Below, piece by piece: positions 62,705-64,000 of a stretch of 64,000 nucleotides of DNA (position 1 is the first letter of the stretch; each line of letters begins with the position of its first letter). This DNA is from Cucumis sativus. Lineage: Eukaryota; Streptophyta; Magnoliopsida; Cucurbitales; Cucurbitaceae. The stretch lies in assembly GCF_000004075.3 (NCBI RefSeq), contig NC_026660.2:12710001-12774000 (forward strand), given 5' to 3'. The notes beneath the pieces were generated by a model that searched no databases, was not told where the DNA came from, and was given only the letters and a program-made list of their open reading frames with translations. The translations under genes were made by a program, and so were the position numbers.

Positions 62705-64000
62705 AAAATCCAAACCTTCTTCTACTTGAAATATTATGTTTCTAATTAAGTTAGTGTTTCATTGAGAATTTATGAATATTGAGAGAGCCTAGCCTGCCTT
62801 TTGCTGCTAAAATTTGTAGTTTTTGTTGGAATCTTCATGTGGTGAAGCTGGTTTTTGATAATTTCTTCGTGGATTCATATTTGTGCTCTTCGGTTAATCC
62901 ATATTTTTCTAGCACTTGGGGATTTTTTTCCTCTTTTAAAATTAAAAGTTTTACTTTCTAACAAGACAGTCAGTAGTAGTGAAAGCAGGAAACGATCTTG
63001 TTTCTTGCAATCAAATTTTGATTATTTGAGTTTACTAGTAGTAATATTGTCCAGATTTTAGAATGGTACTTTTTATCATTCAGTCTTTGGTTTTTCTTGA
63101 TTGTGCACTTGTTTACTGCAGTTTTTATGACGAACAACTAATATAAATTACTATTCTGATCTCTTCTATTATCTTCTCTAATAAATTAAAGGGGTGTTGT
63201 TTGGGAGTTGAAATGTACCAAAGCATCCCATGTAAATATGGGCTTGGAATTCTCATCTCTCGAACGTAACTTCCAACAGTAGAAAAAGCCAAGTGAAGCT
63301 GCTTCTTTCAGAATCCATATGTTAAAATCCATGTGGAAGAGATCAAAAGGGAAAGAAATTGGAGTGTAGGAAACATGGAATTTCGGAAAAATCATCATTC
63401 TTTCTCTCTTTCTAACAGTCTCAATGATGGTTGCGCGTTGTGTAAGAGGCAACGGAGGCAACGAAAATAGAGAAAAAAACGTAAAATTAGACCACAAAAT
63501 CAATGGATGTGAACTTCCTGATGCATTAAATATGTGTCTTACCCTAAAAGTGTTGGTAAAGGCAGATTCGGTTGAAAGTTCAAAAAACTTCTATTTCACA
63601 TCATCGCTTTTTTTCATTTTTCCTTTAATTACAATTGAATTGAATTTTGAATATTCGAACTAAGCTAACTTCCAACAATTTTCTTTTTAGCATAAATCAA
63701 TAACTATCATTAATATTAATAAATTAATCAAATGTTTCCAAGTCTTAAAGTGTTATTGTACCTTTATATAAACTTCTAACATATCTTTTTTTGACACTCT
63801 AAAAGTTGTAATTAATACGTACTAAGTAAAAGTTGTGACCAACGTTAATGAAATCTCTCTGTTTATTATTTATTATTTTAGCATTCATTTTATTTTTAAA
63901 TAATGTGTTTTCAACATAATTACCCTAGTCAAATTGAAAATGAAAAGAAAAGAAAAATGAGTTGGCTTAGTATAGAAGAGACAAAAACGGACTTAGATTC
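62705..64000. other. 3' flank of the S21 gene and AT-rich DNA
   Basis: The first few hundred bases are probably the 3' untranslated region. No further gene is seen. The frames at 63186-63503 (minus) and 63424-63663 (plus) overlap each other and have no recognisable domain. Confidence 0.45.

Overview
This is plant nuclear DNA, most likely from a cucurbit (Cucumis-like). All convincing genes are plant genes with plant-type introns, and plant copia and gypsy retrotransposon remnants are common. Two large blocks have the short-repeat texture known from the expanded cucumber/melon mitochondrial genome; motifs such as GCAAAGAATATTGC, TTTATCCGTAGGAC and GGTTAATTACGG recur many times. The family assignment is inference. 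The other calls do not depend on it.

Layout. 1-2.4 kb: mitochondrial-like DNA inserted in the nucleus (NUMT). 3.3-6.8 kb: an LTR-like element, a three-unit telomere-type repeat, a truncated copia gag on the minus strand and two copies of an LTR start. 7.0-7.3 kb: a small third NUMT island. 7.9 kb: histone H4 copy 1. 10.7-18.96 kb: a NUMT of about 8 kb. 20.4 kb: H4 copy 2. 23.9-25.6 kb: broken copia pol, minus strand. 25.9 kb: H4 copy 3. 29.8-31.4 kb: ALY/THO4 mRNA-export adaptor, minus, five exons. 32.9-33.3 kb: histone H2B, minus, with a duplicated promoter. 36.3-39.6 kb: a CACTA-like terminus, a broken gypsy gag-protease and a GC-rich 180-bp tandem repeat. 42.1-47.7 kb: PRMT4/CARM1 arginine methyltransferase, minus, 15 coding exons. 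53.2-53.6 kb: a RALF peptide precursor, minus. 61.3-62.7 kb: ribosomal protein S21e, plus, three exons. The remaining sequence is AT-rich and I see no gene in it.

How the genes relate. Three H4 genes encode the same 103-residue protein and share a promoter layout: paired E2F-type sites, a Type II/octamer element, then a nonamer-like ATCYAACGG exactly 39-40 bp downstream. H2B is nearby and shares one promoter block with H4 copy 1. The window therefore holds a loose S-phase histone cluster split by organellar DNA and transposons. PRMT4, which methylates histone H3 arginines in its characterised homologues, and ALY lie in the same stretch; I see no evidence that they are co-regulated with the histones.

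I did not find an undescribed protein system. The most interesting signals are regulatory or structural: the H4 promoter grammar, the duplicated H2B promoter, the NUMT-split histone cluster, a telomere-type repeat exactly where a gag is truncated, and a 23-bp-arm inverted repeat at 35.7 kb. Exon borders were derived by hand from GT/AG sites, reading frame and remembered family conservation.
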